64,000 bases of DNA from Strongyloides papillosus (Eukaryota; Nematoda; Chromadorea; Rhabditida; Strongyloididae): positions 496,001-560,000 of the forward strand of contig SRSI01000014.1 of assembly GCA_005656395.1 (NCBI GenBank), given 5' to 3'. The translations under genes were made by a program, and so were the position numbers. Below the pieces are notes generated by a model that had not been told where the DNA came from, did not search any database, and was given only the letters and a program-made list of their open reading frames with translations. Each line of letters starts with the position of its first letter. Position 1 is the first letter of the stretch. Positions 1 to 12,990 of this stretch are shown in pieces.

Positions 1-277
1 AAGCTTTTGCATGACAAATTATTTTTTAAACTTTTCTGTTTATAAACTAAATTTTGTACTTTTCCGTTATGTCTCTCTTACATAATGTGGCTTACGACGA
101 TTTAAATTTTAATAAATTTAGGCATTACTCCCAAAGATTCATATATGTTATCGTACAATTTTACAATTATCTTTAACTATTATTTATTTACTTATAAAAT
201 TGAATTTTTATGCGTTATATTAGAAGTTTTAACTTACCAGCATAAATTATGAGATTTCATCATCATTATAATATGTA

Positions 278-1712
278 CAGGATGTCTCATAATTAACTCC
301 TCACCTGCGAAAGTTAATAACTTTTTTCTATGAGGAGATAAAAACGTAAAATTTTGCAGACTAATAGAACTAAGAGACAATATGTTTTTTTATTTTTAAA
401 AAATTATGGTCCTGATAAGACTTATGGCTATTTTTAAAAAAAATGTGTTTTTTTCGCCTTTCTGAGCTCGTAACTTTTTTATATGAAGAGATATTAAGAT
501 GATTTTTTTACAGGTCGAAAGTTCAATCTCTTTTGTAATAAAATTGACAATAGCATAAATGTTAAACTTCATTAACATTATTTTATTTTTAATTTGAACA
601 AAAAACCATGGTTTTCGGCAAAATATTGTGGTTTTTTCAAAATTAAAGATCATAAAGAAGATTCTCACAAAAGCTTTATCATTATTTTGAAAGAGTTAAC
701 GAAGTTCTATCGAATGAATATAACTATATTTGTTTAGGTTAAGATTCAAGAAAGTTATGACACTTCAAAAATAGTCTAATTTTTCATTTTATTTAGTATT
801 TGAAAAAAAGTACGATTGTTTTAAATTTTTCAACGTCGATAATGATTTTTTATTGAAAGTAGTTGAAATATTATTTTATTTTCTATTGCTAACAGTTCAT
901 ATTTCAAACATAAATCCAGTGAAAAAAAGATCGAAAATACAATGTTTTGAAAGATGCATAAAAATGCTCCTATAGGGTAATTATTATGTAAAATAGTACA
1001 AAATGTAGATAAATTGTAATAAATGTTAAGAAAAATGATTTTTTTAAAAATTTAAGTGGTAAAAATTAATGAAATTTTTTGACCATATATAAACAAATAA
1101 GCAATATACTGTAAAATAGCAAACTTTATTTATGATAATAATGCTATTAGGTATCAAATATGTTGAAAAAAATAATGTTTGTAACTTAATTTTTTAACAA
1201 AAGTACGAAATTAGGAGTCTTTGCTAGATCATAACTTTCGTCAATTTTATCTAATTTTAATGCCACTATACCTATTCGATAGAGCTTCGTTAACTCTATC
1301 AAAATAATAATAACACATTTATGAGAATTTTCCCAATGAGCTTTAATTTTGAAAAAACCACGATATTTTGCCGAAAACCGTGGTTTTTTGTTTAAATTAG
1401 AAATAAAATAATGTTAATGAAGTTTAACATTTATGCTATTGTCAATTTTACTACAAAAAAAGTTCAACTTTTGATCTGTAAAAGAATCATCTTAATACCT
1501 CTTCGTTAAAAAAAGTTATGTGCATAGGAAGGCAACAAAAAAAAATTTTTTAAAAAGCCATAAGTCCTGATGGAATCATAATTTTTAAATAAAAAAAAAT
1601 TAAAAAGTATTACTTCGCTTATTTACTAAATCACAAAATTTCACGCTCTTATCTCAAGTAGAAAAAAAGTTATAAGCGTTCGCAAGTGGGAAGCTACTTT
1701 TGAGACACCCTG
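278..1712. mobile_element. E1: palindromic TIR element flanked by TA
   Basis: The ends CAGGATGTCTC and GACACCCTG are inverted copies flanked by TA (276-277 and 1713-1714), the mark of Tc1/mariner-type insertion. The inverted similarity is not limited to the tips. Blocks at about 400-720 recur in reverse complement at about 1230-1600, including a CCATGGTTTTCGGC-like block and a GTTAACGAAG block, so most of the 1.4 kb could fold back. No transposase is visible, so it is non-autonomous. A second copy, enlarged by nested insertions, is at 45732-50072, and a shorter relative is at 31101-31963. Confidence 0.8.
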
Positions 1713-1714
1713 TA

Positions 1715-2068
1715 GTGCTTTAAAAATAGTCAAAATTTTGATAATCTTTTATGCACAAAATTAAATTTTTTAAACATAAAGTGCCGAATAAAATTTACAT
1801 CTTGATTTTGAATATTAAAATTGTTTTTGTATAAAATTTGATAGCATTTATGATAAACTTTACAAAGTTTTGAGTAATATTAAATTAAATATAAAACATA
1901 ATCAAGCCGTACTCTGATTTGTTTAAAAATCAATCTTCTATCTTAACAAGAAAAATCACATAAAAATTTAAATATTAACTATTTGTAAACAAGTAAAATT
2001 CTCACTATTTGGATTTCATTTATGTTTTATTTCATTATTTTAATCACTTTATCATACCGAGTATTATA
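1715..2068. repeat. upstream flank of the secreted-gene unit, first part
   Basis: This AT-rich non-coding stretch lies between E1 and the mariner. It is shared with the right arm (45440-45730, inverted) and with a third copy at about 51780-52145 in direct orientation. Together with 3573-3953 it forms the region upstream of the secreted-protein gene. No gene was seen. Confidence 0.7.
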
Positions 2069-3570
2069 TTAGGTTGTTCAATTGAAAATGTCGCTTTTTG
2101 AAAGTAAATTTTAAAATGTTATAGCTCAAGCAAAAATTAATATTTTTATTAAGAGTAGGTTCCGTTAGAATCAATACATTATTGTCAATATTATACGAGT
2201 TTATTTATGCCATTTGACTAGAAACTTTGACCTCTAGAATCCAAAAACTCCAAGACGTCATTTTTCAGACCATCAGATGTAGAGAATTTTTTCTGCCTCA
2301 AATGAAGCTCTAGTTCCTTGAACAAATGATAATCTGTTGGAGACAAGTCCGGTAAATACAGTGGATGTAGCAGAGTTTCATATTCCAACTCGTTAAGCTT
2401 CTGTACCGTGGTTTGTGAAACATGAGATTTAGCACTATCATGGAGTAATATTGGACCTCTTCTGTTTATCATTGCAGACTTTATAAAAATTAATTTTTGA
2501 TTTTGTAATGGAAATTGATTGACATGAAAATAATAAATAAAAGAATATCAATAATCAAGACTGAAGACAAAAGAATGTTTAAATAATTTATACATTTCTT
2601 ATCTATTCTTGAGTATTATAAAAGTAAAATAAAACATATGATAGCCGGGCATTTCTCGGTTGTTAAATTAACATTATACATACTTGTGTGTACTATATTT
2701 ATATTTCATAACAATTTATTTCTTCCAATTTCTTACAGTATCGGTCTGCAGTTATAATTTCTCCAGGATTTAGAAACTTATTATGAATGATTCCATCACA
2801 ATTCCACCAAATAGTTAGCATTACTCTTCTTATTTGAATTTTTGAGTTTCGGGAAGTTTTTAGGGCTTTTATTTTTGTTCTTCTATTGCGATGACCTTCT
2901 GCGGTTGTCAAACATGATCAATTTTTCATCGCACGTTACAATTCTACTAAAAAGTAAATTATTCTCGTTTCTAAGAATCAAAGAAGAACAAGTTTTCAAC
3001 CTCCTTAAACATTGATCGGAAGTTAAATCAAGGGGGGTTTGATTGAATCCATTTTTTCTTCACATTTATGTATTTTAAGTGATTGGATATAGTTACAACA
3101 CTGACATCCAATTCTTTTGCGAGATCCCGAACAGTTATTCTTGGATTATACTCTACCATTCTTTTTAATTTTTCGTTCTCAATAACACTTACTCCACGAA
3201 AACTCTTCTTTCTTTGAAGACTTATATTTTCATTGCGGAATTTCTGGAACTAACATTGTATAATTCGTTTGTAAGTAGATCCTTGGCCAAGTGAATTATT
3301 AATTTTCCTTTAAGTTTTGACTTCTGCTTTGCCAAGTTTGAACTCGTACAAGTAGATTGGTTGAAAATCCATTTTTGACATAACTTCTTTTTAGAGTAAT
3401 AGCAACTTTTTATTAATTGCGAACAAAATGCAAAAAAAACGACAATGATAGTCCTCGATTTGCTCGACAAGATGGTATATATCTTGTGGCGATACGTAAA
3501 CGTAAAAGGAAATTATCATCATTTAAAAATTTATGATTGTAAAAGTGACAATTTCAATTGAACAACCTAA
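2069..3570 (-). mobile_element. full-length but dead mariner element (mar1)
   Basis: The ends TTAGGTTGTTCAATTGAAA and its inverted copy at 3550-3570 are flanked by TA (2067-2068, 3571-3572), as expected for mariner. Length is 1502 bp. The right arm of the inverted duplication holds the unoccupied site near 45375, reading straight through from CCGAGTATTATA to the downstream flank. The element therefore inserted after the duplication, or was lost cleanly from the other arm. Confidence 0.9.
2218..3400 (-). pseudogene. mariner-family transposase, broken
   Basis: Read on the minus strand, fragments in several frames follow the mariner transposase order. They are an N-terminal start near 3390 beginning MDFQPIYLYEFKLG, helix-turn-helix fragments at about 3050-3250, the first catalytic motif CDEKLIMFDN near 2905-2940, the WWN..GIIH block at about 2770-2820, the second catalytic Asp in HDSAKSH near 2430, and the third in LSPTDYH near 2335. 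Frameshifts and in-frame stops separate these blocks, so no functional transposase is encoded. Its closest relative in the window is the copy at 42157-43567. Family assignment rests on these motifs and on the TIR/TA ends. Confidence 0.9.
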
Positions 3571-3572
3571 TA

Positions 3573-3953
3573 TTTTCAAAAATTCCAAATTAATACTTAG
3601 ATGTTTAAATTTTATTGTCTTTTTTAAATGTTGTTATTCTACAAGTAAACACAGGTATTATTTTAATACACATTTGTTTAATATATCGTATTTGATTGTT
3701 TGTCCTTTTTTTAATTTATTTTGACATCAGACAAAATTTAAAAATTTATTCATCTACTAGAAATTTGATTCTGTGATGTTAAAATTTTCGCAATCTATAG
3801 CAAAAATAATATTAGTATATAAAAGTAATTATATTTGATGTTTTTTGATTCTTAAAAATATGGATTTAAATATTTATTTTCCAGTATTTTTTTATGATAA
3901 TTTTCGGTATTTAAGATAATTTTATTTTTATATTGTCAAAACACTTCGCAATA
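3573..3953. repeat. upstream flank of the secreted-gene unit, second part
   Basis: This non-coding stretch continues the duplicated unit after the mariner insertion and runs to the gene start. It is shared with about 44620-45370 (inverted) and 52150-52519 (direct). It presumably holds the gene's promoter. A direct ATTTATTTTCCAGTATTTTT block about 70 bp before the ATG is conserved in all three copies and contains a TTTTCCAG that could serve as a trans-splice or cis-splice acceptor. Confidence 0.6.
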
Positions 3954-4415
3954 ATGTTTTCGCAAATATTTAAAGCATTTGTGATTGTTTCAATATTTAA
4001 AATTTCAATTTCAATATATGAAATGACTTATGAGCAATACAAAATATCATTTGAAAGTGGTTACTATTTAAATGTTTTTGGAAAGGCCAACTGGAATTCT
4101 ACAGAAATAAAAAATGTCATTGCAGAACTAAATTGTACACGTAATGTATTGGTTGATGAAAAACATTTAGAAAACCACATGCCATTCTATCTTACTACAT
4201 ATCTGGGAGGTAATAGTGAGCCAGGTAAATAAATAAACAAAAAATAATTTATATATTTTAAAGATTGTAATGTTACCATAGAATATGATAAAGGAAATGA
4301 AAAAATATCTGATGTATTTAAAATTCCAGAAAAATGTAACATGAGCCTAGCAGATTTTCCTTGTGTTAGGCATGCAGATTTGAACTGTCGTCTTGGAAAT
4401 ATAACATTAAGTTAA
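3954..4415 (+). CDS. small secreted protein, family member 1 (two exons)
   Basis: Exon 1 is 3954-4224 and exon 2 is 4264-4415, joined by a 39-bp GTAAAT...TTTAAAG intron in phase 1, giving 140 residues. The start is the first ATG (MFSQIFKAFVIVSIF), followed at once by a hydrophobic signal peptide of about 20 residues. The mature part has one Cys in exon 1 and four in exon 2, several N-glycosylation sites, an IPEKC motif and the ending NCRLGNITLS. The last two are family signatures also found at 41571-42034, 44154-44617 and, in part, at 52520-53013 and 57659-58150. The layout (a V.G..W strand region, then an IP..C block) is weakly like nematode transthyretin-like proteins, but that is tentative. 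An almost identical paralogue lies inverted at 44154-44617. Function unknown; secretion is inferred. Confidence 0.75.
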
Positions 4416-4990
4416 ATTAAAAAAAAACAAAGTATCAAGTAATAAAAATGTTATTTATAATTTTTTTTACCAAGAACATTTTAATTACAAAGAATTGTAA
4501 TTCTCTCATTTTTTATAGATTTATAGGCTTTTTATCTGTAGTATTATGATAGTAATACGCCATTTCGATTATTTTGTCATTTTTTATTATTCATAATCTA
4601 ACAATTTATTTTTATTAAAGTAAATCAGCAAAGGTTAAAATAAACTGTTTTTGTCACACAATTTTAAAAGTCATCGAAAATTAATATATACAACCGTTGT
4701 GTCACCAAAATTTTATTTAGTTTAGTTTAGAGTTAATTATCCATTGCTGTGTGTTTATTAGAAATTAATTAATCTAGTTTAGTTCTAGGAACGCGTATAG
4801 AATTCTAGTAACGTTTATAAAAAGTTAGTAAAAATAATAATTTTGTATTATAGTAGGTAAAAACAAAGAGAAATTTACACAAAAAATTATCCTCAATTTT
4901 TAATTTTCATTCCCAGACTTAATTTTTCGTCCCGAGCATATAATTTCCTATCCTAAACTCAAAATTCGACTGTTATATTTATTATTGTCG

Positions 4991-7900
4991 TTTACGATAT
5001 ATTTTGTAGTATTTATTTGGAATTATGGTTTTTTATAAATATATTAAAACAATTTATATATGAAATTTGATAAAAGATAGATATTTTTACAAACAGAAAC
5101 TCGCTTCACTCGTTTCACTTGGACAAGCTATTTGCCTTCTTTTCAATTACAAAAAAAAAATACATTAAAAAAACTTAAAAATCTTCTATTTCACAATAAT
5201 GTTGTTGTAAATTATCAATTAACATTTTATTTATATCATGTTTTATAATATTAATGATTAGTATCCCCACTTTATTTAGAGGAGTAAGGAGCATGTGTAA
5301 ATTATTTTCGATATTGAAACTTTTTTATATCTTAATATATGTAACTTTATGTGCTGATTTCAAAAAACGCAATATTTTTTTAATCTGAAGTCCCGTTCTT
5401 GAGATACAGCTACTTAAAGGTGTTTTGGTGTGTTAGTCTTGACCCCCTTAGAGTTATTCGTTTTATCTGAAATTTTACAGGTATATATAGTTTTAGATAC
5501 TAATAATATAAAAATAAAAAAAAGTTAAAATTTCAAGTTCATTCTTGAGATTTTGAATTTTTTCCAAAATGGCCGAAAAAAAACCTAAATTCTTACATTT
5601 TAAAATGATATATCAGGATTCAGAGAAGGAAATCGAAAAAAAGAAAAAAAGCTATCCTAAGTTTCTCTTTAACTTACATTTTGAGTATAATCCCAAAAAA
5701 ATCGAAAAACTTTAAGTACCATAAAACCGTTGCAGAAATTTTTTGTGTTTTTTTAAAAAAAGTATGTCAAGATGAAACTTTTTGAATAAAGTGTTTTTAC
5801 AACTTTTATGTAGAATTAAATTATCTATCGAATGATATATATATCATGTTGATTCATTTATCCGTTCTCGAGATATAAAGAAAAAAGTGATTTTTTAATT
5901 TTTTAAAAAAGTGGTATTTTTTAGTTTCAAGAAAGAAAAAAGTTTCAATACGTCCATTTTTTTAAAATGTCTTGAATTTCCCCTCTAGAGAAATTTGTTG
6001 CGAACATTTTAAGATATTAACCGTTCATTTATCTTTTTTCATTCTTGAGTTAGTCAAAAAACAAATTGGTCAATTTTTTTTTCTAATTTTTAAATTTTAA
6101 AAAAAAAGTATGCAAAGATGAAACTTTTTCGATATAAAATATCCACAGAACTTATGTGAAATTTAATTCTCTATCGAATGACATATAGATCGTCTTAATC
6201 CCATTATCCGTTGTCGAGATACATCTCATTAAGTACCATATTTTGAAATTTAGTACCTCCATTTTTCCCTCAATACTAATTTTTTTATTCAAAATTTCAC
6301 ACATAGATGTAATTTTTAATGCTTATTACATAGAAACAATAAAAGTTACCAAAAAAGTCCGATCCTAAAAATAGTAAGTCATCGAAAATTTCCCTATATC
6401 TCAGAGGAAAAGTTTAATTCTTAAATAGTTTTCGTTATATGCACTTTTTTTTATTAAAATAAAAATGTATTTTAAACATGTTGAACAGAAAAAATAAATA
6501 TTAGCTTCATTTGAATTTTTGCTCTTGAGATACATCTACTTCTGTGAGAATAATATTAAAATTTGTAATCTCCTAAAATAAAAAATTACAAGAACAATTG
6601 ATTCTTTGAAAGAAGAACAAAAAACAACAATTCATAAAAGTCATTGGATTAATTGTATTAACAATTTTTAATATCAATTTATATTTTTAAATGCATAGTA
6701 GATAAGATAGGTGGAAAAATTGGTTTTTATTTAATTATATGTAATGTTAGTGCCGATTAAAATTTTTTTTAATTAGTGCAATATATGACATATGACAATT
6801 ATTAAGATATGATAAAAAAAATTAAAATCAAATTATATTTGGCTTTTTGAGATTTAACAAAATTTTCATTAAATATCATTTATTCTAGAATAGAATAGGT
6901 TTTTCCTCTAAGTCTTTTTGTGTTAAAATGATCTAAACTAAATTGTCTCAAAATACCGCAATCTAGCCACGCATTTTAAAAATTTTGAAAAAATGTTTAC
7001 AAATTTATGATAAAGCGATGTACATGCTTAGTTTTAAAAGAATGTAAAAATATCTAAAAGTTTTGCTATGCTTTATAAGAACTGGAAAAAAAAAGTCACC
7101 TAAATTTCTAAGTCGAAACTATTCATCAATGCATTTTAAAAAAAAATTTTATAATATTTTATTAAAAAAATCACCAATACTTTCATTTAAATATATTTAT
7201 AGTTTTTTAAAGCTTATATAAATTTTTTAATACGAAAAGTGTTCGACTAATTGTTTTGATCTATTTTTTATCTTATCAACTTAGAGAAATATTTTTACCA
7301 CTTTGAATACATTCAAAATTTGTATTCTTATTTTTATAATACATTTTAAAAAGTTTTTTCAAAAAAAAATATAGATTAAAATAAAAAATATGCATTAAAT
7401 TCGTAAAAGTACTCTTTTATTATGTAACAAAAATGCGAAATTATAAAATAACAATCGCAAAAATTGGATTATTTTAAGTTAAATAATTTTGAAATATTTA
7501 TGATCAACCTAAAATATGATTAATATTTTAAAAAGTTAGCCAAACTTAAAACTGATCTCTATTTTTAATTTTCATCATATTTAATAACCTAAAACTTGCA
7601 TATTAATATTAATTAGAAGTCTAACGTAAACATTATTCTTTATTTTTTATTTTTATATTAAAAATTCGTAAAAAATTATTCAAACTTAGAATATCAAATG
7701 AATTTAAAATCATAAAGATATGTAATAAAACAATTTTGATAAATATGTTTTAAAAACTTTTAATGTTCAAAAGCCTATAGAATTTTAATAAAATTATGAA
7801 TATTATAAAATACAAAAATATTACTTGGAATTTTAAAATGTATGTTATTATAAAACAAAAGATTTTAAAGTTTTTTAAATTCTAAATATTTTAAAAATTT
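4991..7900. other. gene-free, repeat-derived stretch
   Basis: No coding region was recognised. Between about 5260 and 6650 a phrase of the type TCTTGAGATACA or TCTCGAGATATA recurs at irregular spacing (near 5398, 5868, 6215 and 6527) beside ATGAAACTTTTT blocks near 5770 and 6117. This suggests old internal duplications within a decayed repeat. The remainder to 7900 is homopolymer-rich AT sequence. Confidence 0.5.
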
Positions 7901-7901
7901 T

Positions 7902-7998
7902 CTGCAAGTAGCGATGAGCGCAGGGAGTTGCTGTTTATGGAAAAAAGACCCAGCCCTGCGGGCAAGCAGCGACGAGCGAAGCGAGGCTGCGGCTTGTT
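7902..7998. other. GC-rich islet with hairpin
   Basis: About 95 bp are strikingly GC-rich inside surroundings of about 85% AT. The segment includes GCAGC (7966-7970) and GCTGC (7986-7990) as inverted arms around GACGAGCGAAGCGAG, and a second small hairpin possibility in CAGCCCTGCGGGCAAGC. No tRNA cloverleaf or ORF was recognised. It may be the structured core of a repeat. Confidence 0.4.
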
Positions 7999-9076
7999 AA
8001 AATATTACATAGGTTTTTGAATGTTAAAAAATTATAAAAATTCTTTAAAATTTGTTTTATTATATATTTTAGTGATTTTAAAATAGTTTGATATTTAAAT
8101 AACTTTTCTTAAATTTTTAGTAATGAAATAGTAAAATAAAAAGAGTACTTAAATTAAACTTCTAATTAGTATAAAAGGCTAGGTTTATATTATTAAATAT
8201 TATTGAAATTCAAAGTATAGATTAGTTTTCACTTTCGTTATTTTTTTTAAACATTAGTAATGTTTGAGAATTGGCATATAAAGCTACGTATATTAAGATA
8301 GATAAAAGTTTTAATATCAAAAATAATTTCTTGATCTCTCTTCCTCATATTTTAAATATAGGAATTATCTAGCATATGTTAACTTAAAATGTATGGGACT
8401 AAATTCTAAATAATGTTTATCTAAATATTTTAGATATTTTATATATTATTAAAAAAAATTAATAAATATTTTTAATTCTATCCGATAAAAAATAATAATT
8501 AATAATCTGTTAAAGAAAAAATATTGTAAAAAAAGAAGAAATATTTTACGATCTGCGACAAAATGATATTATGGTAATTCATATATTTAAAAATGAATAA
8601 AATTCTATGCAATTTTATTTTGAGGACTAAAAATTAAGGCATAAGAATGTTTTTTTTACGTAAATTTCTCTGTATGAACGACAATGAGATTTTTAAAAGA
8701 AATAAAAATTTAGATGGCCTCTATTGTTTTGTAATCTTATTAATTTCATAGTAAAAATTTTTATTCTCTTGTACATACGCGCCACCAAAACTTCTTAGAA
8801 TTTTTACTATAAAATAGAATTAAAAATAATTTTATATGAATAAATCACTCTCAAAGATTAAGTTTTTTTATTTTAAATAGAACAACATATAGGCTTTGGC
8901 AGATTTGTTAGGCATCAAAAATACAAAGATACAAACATTTAAAAAAATATAAAAAAGACAACATAGAAAATACATTTAATTTTTATGATTTATATATAAT
9001 AATTTTTTACTTCTTATTGTAATTTACTTCTTTATATTTAATAAAAGATAAGTTTTAACTTTTGATAATTGATAAA
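7999..9076. other. AT-rich intergenic sequence
   Basis: Nothing was recognised here beyond homopolymer runs and short AT repeats. Confidence 0.5.
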
Positions 9077-9078
9077 TA

Positions 9079-9991
9079 TTAGGTTGGTGCATAAATAATG
9101 GCCGCGGAGAGAAAAAATGAATTAAGACAATATTTCTTCAAGTTTATGTTAAGTAAATTAATCAAAAATATATTCGTTAGAATCTGCACATTTTTTTCAA
9201 CGTTCTAACAACTTTTAAATCCCCGTTTTATAAGATTTAGGACTTTTTGGATCTAATAAAAGTCGCCGAAATTACTTTCTGCCGACTCCTGATTCTTAAA
9301 CAATTAATCATTAAAAAATGTATCCAAATTCTTCAACAAATCGAAAATTGTAGGAAAGGGATCAGGAGAGTATGGAGAATGAGATAGAGTTTCATACTTT
9401 AATTCAACAAGTTTTGTTAAAAAATTATTTTTGAAACATGAAATCTTACCTTGTCATCATATAGTATTGGATTATTTCTACTTTTAAAGCCCGATAATTT
9501 TTTTTGGTTTTTCATTTATTTTCTCAAGCTCCTGTCAATATATTTCAACTCTCTTGGTGACTGCTTTAGATTTAGTTTTACAATCTTTTATTAATTCTTA
9601 GTATTGGTAGTAAGGGGCCCTCTTTTATCCTCTTCATTATTGAGGGCAAAATTAACCTCTTGGAATTTCTCAAACCACCGACGCAATGAGTGTTCAGAAG
9701 TTGACTCTTCCTCCTATGCATTCACTATGTTTCGATGAGCTTCAACTCTATTATGTCTAAGTTTGAACTCATGCAAGAAAATTACCCGTAATTTCCTTTT
9801 TGACAACATTTTCAAGATCTGAATTTTTTAAAAATTAATCAAAAAATTAAAGTAATATACAAAATATTATCAGAGCAAGTCTCCCTACATTTCTACATTA
9901 AAACCGTTTTAATATGAATTTATTTATATTAAATTTTTACACTATAAATTTGTAGTAAGAATTTGCAGCCATTATTTATGTACCAACCTAA
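9079..9991 (-). mobile_element. deleted mariner element (mar3), second subfamily
   Basis: The terminal inverted repeats TTAGGTTGGTGCATAAATAA and its counterpart ending at 9991 are flanked by TA (9077-9078, 9992-9993). These tips resemble the TTAGGTTGGTGCA type found in many mariner elements and differ from those of mar1 and mar2. At 913 bp it is shorter than the usual 1.3 kb. Minus-strand remnants of the transposase can be read, for example the region of the second catalytic Asp near 9440-9470, but no open frame survives. Confidence 0.85.
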
Positions 9992-9993
9992 TA

Positions 9994-12990
9994 TTATTAT
10001 TATAAATTATTAAACAATTTCAACGTAAATTTATTTGTAAATTATAAAACTAAAAAATATACAATAAAACATTATAAAAAAGAGCCACTTACTCCAACTC
10101 CGCTTGGGTTTATTATGACTATTTTATTGAAACAATCTTATTTATATAATTTTAATTTTGATTACATTTAAGTTTGATACATTACGCGTGTAATGTATAA
10201 CAATTATATTAGTGGTTCTTTTATAGACTTTCATGATTCATAAAAATTATAGATGATAGCATGTATAGAAAATCATATTTTTAGTTATTTGATTTTAATT
10301 ATATTAAAGCCTAAAAATTTATTTATTTTAATTTTTATGATATTTTTCATTTCTTATAAGAAATTTATTTATAAAATATTGAAGTAATTTCAAATAATTA
10401 TTATCAAAATATCAATAACATTTATGTTTATATTCATCTATAAGTAGTTGAAAAACAATTTCCTTATCTTATATATCGTAGAAGAGCTACAATTACTCTT
10501 ATACGTAAATATTAAAAAACTAGTCTTACTATCATTTTTGTTAAATAGACATAATCTATGTGAATTAGCGATAATTTCTTCGTCACATTTGAACTCTTGT
10601 ATTCTACGTATGCTTATGACTATTATGAAAAAGATCTTATTAAAAGGTAATTAATTGCTCAAAAAGAGATAAGTCTGGTTAACTAGCAAATTTGATGTTA
10701 ATTTAACTTAATCTGTTAGAATTTCTTTTTATGTACTTTTAAAATTCATGACACTGATGTGCCATATTTAACATGTTTCTTCAAGTCAGCTTTAATAATA
10801 TCTCTTCATTATGCAATCCAAACGTTGTTAAAAATTTGGTTTCAAACAATTTTCAAAGTTAGCTTAATTCTATAAATTCTTTAGGTTTAGATTTATATTT
10901 TACTACATTTCTTATTAAAATTTGTTTGCATGCGAGGCATTAAACAGAATTTTTCACTTTAGAAGATAATATTAGTAGTGATACATTATTTAATTTCTCT
11001 AGATTTATCAAAAAATACGTTAACTTTATCTATCCATAATGGAAAAAATTTGTCTTCAACATAACTCTTTCTTAACTTAAACGATCTTTACGATTTAACA
11101 GTCAAAAGATGTGTTTTTTGTCTAATTTAGGAGTCTAGATAGATTTCATTTTTTTTTTTGTTACTAAAATTGACTAAGTTGTTTATTTGATATTTTACAA
11201 AAATAAGTAAAAGACCGTTTATCTATTAAAAATAAAATGCTATATAGAAAGAAACATAATATAAACTGGCATATAATGTTGATTAATATTTAAGTTTCTG
11301 TCATTATTTTTAAGGAAAACTTTTTTTTGGTTCTTTTTTAAATGGCTTTGTTACTTGATTAACTTTTTTCCAGTGTTAACGAAATGAAATATTTTATAAG
11401 TCATTCGAAATGATAAAATTTGAAATCGTGGGGAAGCCTAATAATATTGAGATTGATTAATAATTTGTTGAGTTATAAATCAAAGAGTGGGACCATTTTC
11501 TTTTTTAAATTAAAAAGTTAAATAGTTATAACTTAGTAAAAATAAATACAATAAAATCAATCAAATATACCTCCATCTAACCTAAAAAATAGAGCTATAA
11601 CGAACTTAATTGCTGAACAAAAAAACGAGTTGTATTAATTTAAGATTCAATTTTTTCATTTATATTTTATTTTTTTCGTAAAAATCAATTTTATCACTAC
11701 AACAACCTTCTTTAACCTTTATTAATTTTTGTGACTAAATAGTCAATAGATGTATTTTTTCTCAATTTAGTACGGAAAAAAAGGCCTCAAAAGCAGTAGT
11801 CAATAATACATAAGTTATCTTCAAAAAACATCCCCATTTTGATAACTTTTCTTTATAGCTTTGTCTTTTACATAATTTTTCTAAAAGCAAACGGAATAAA
11901 ATAACTTATAAGTAATTTGGTAGATTAATTTCGTAAATAGAGGAAATACTTAATAATTAGAGATTAATTAATAATATTCCAAATTGTAGATTAAAGAGTT
12001 GTGATAGCTTTTTTAAAACAAATTATAAAAAAAGTGCGTTGAAATGTTTAACGAAACAATGGGAAGCATAGGCTTTATTGGTATATTAAATAATATCAAG
12101 TTTGCAAAAAGATTACTGAGAGAAATGAATGTGGTTCTAGAAATATTTTTTAATTGTAATAAAGAAATGAACATTTGAAAAACTATTTATTTGACAATGG
12201 CCTGAACTGATAAGACTAAACACTCTAAAAATTTTAAAAATTATTTTAAACATACCAAAATAACACAATTTCCGCTTCATGTTTACAATTTTTAACATCA
12301 AACTAAGATAAAACTTTTAATTATCATTAAAATAAGCCTTCATTAGAATATTTAGAATCTCCTAAATGATTAATTAACTTTCATATATTTTTACTAAACA
12401 AATAATAACTACCATTCAAATATTATTATTTAATTATAAAAGTTTGCATGAATAAATGGATTATAATGCACTTTTATTAATAGTATTAATTTTGTTTTTT
12501 TGCTAAAATGCAAGGTACTTTGAATGAATGTTAAGGTAAATAAATTATATTATGGTTAGGTACACTTTTTTTTACTGAAATAATAGTTATCTTGATTTAT
12601 TTGCTTTGTTATAATTTAAAAATTGTTAAAACTATGAAAAATAAATATTTTCATAACTTTTTACTCATATTTTATCATGAAACGTTCAAAATTAAAAAAA
12701 AATAGTATTTAATAAAAATTAATCCTTTACTAAATTTAAAATTCCACATCATTATTAAACAAAATTAAAATCAAATAAAATATCCCCAAAACTAATAAAA
12801 CAATTTTAAAATAAATAGATCCTTTAATTAAAAGTAATTACACTATCAATTTCTTTTTTACCACAATTTCTTGATAATATTAAAATATTTTACTACAACA
12901 TTAACCACAACACAATGTATTATTTTTTTCGATGATTATTAATAAAAAAATTAGGTAATTTAATTGTAAAAAGAAAATATACATTTTAGA
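9994..12990. other. AT-rich intergenic sequence with an old R-like fragment
   Basis: No gene was seen. At about 11000-12100 phrases such as CAAAAGATGTGTTTTTTG and TAGATGTATTTTTTCTCAATTTAG resemble, in reverse complement, the internal units of the 2-kb repeat R (see 45858-47858), so this may be a decayed R copy on the minus strand. A 9-bp-arm hairpin (ATACATTAC GCGT GTAATGTAT) lies at 10177-10198. Confidence 0.4.

Larger units (their letters stand above)
1..4990. repeat. left arm of an inverted segmental duplication
   Basis: This block reappears in reverse complement at about 43.6-51.4 kb. Matching landmarks are the TGTGGCTTACGACG region (about 85-100 versus 51290-51310), the E1 palindrome (278-1712 versus 45732-50072), the promoter side of the secreted gene, the gene itself (3954-4415 versus 44617-44154) and its downstream flank (4700-4990 versus 43900-43600). 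The arms differ mainly by transposon insertions. The left end is cut by the window, so the arm may continue. Arm limits are approximate because they were found by eye. Confidence 0.8.
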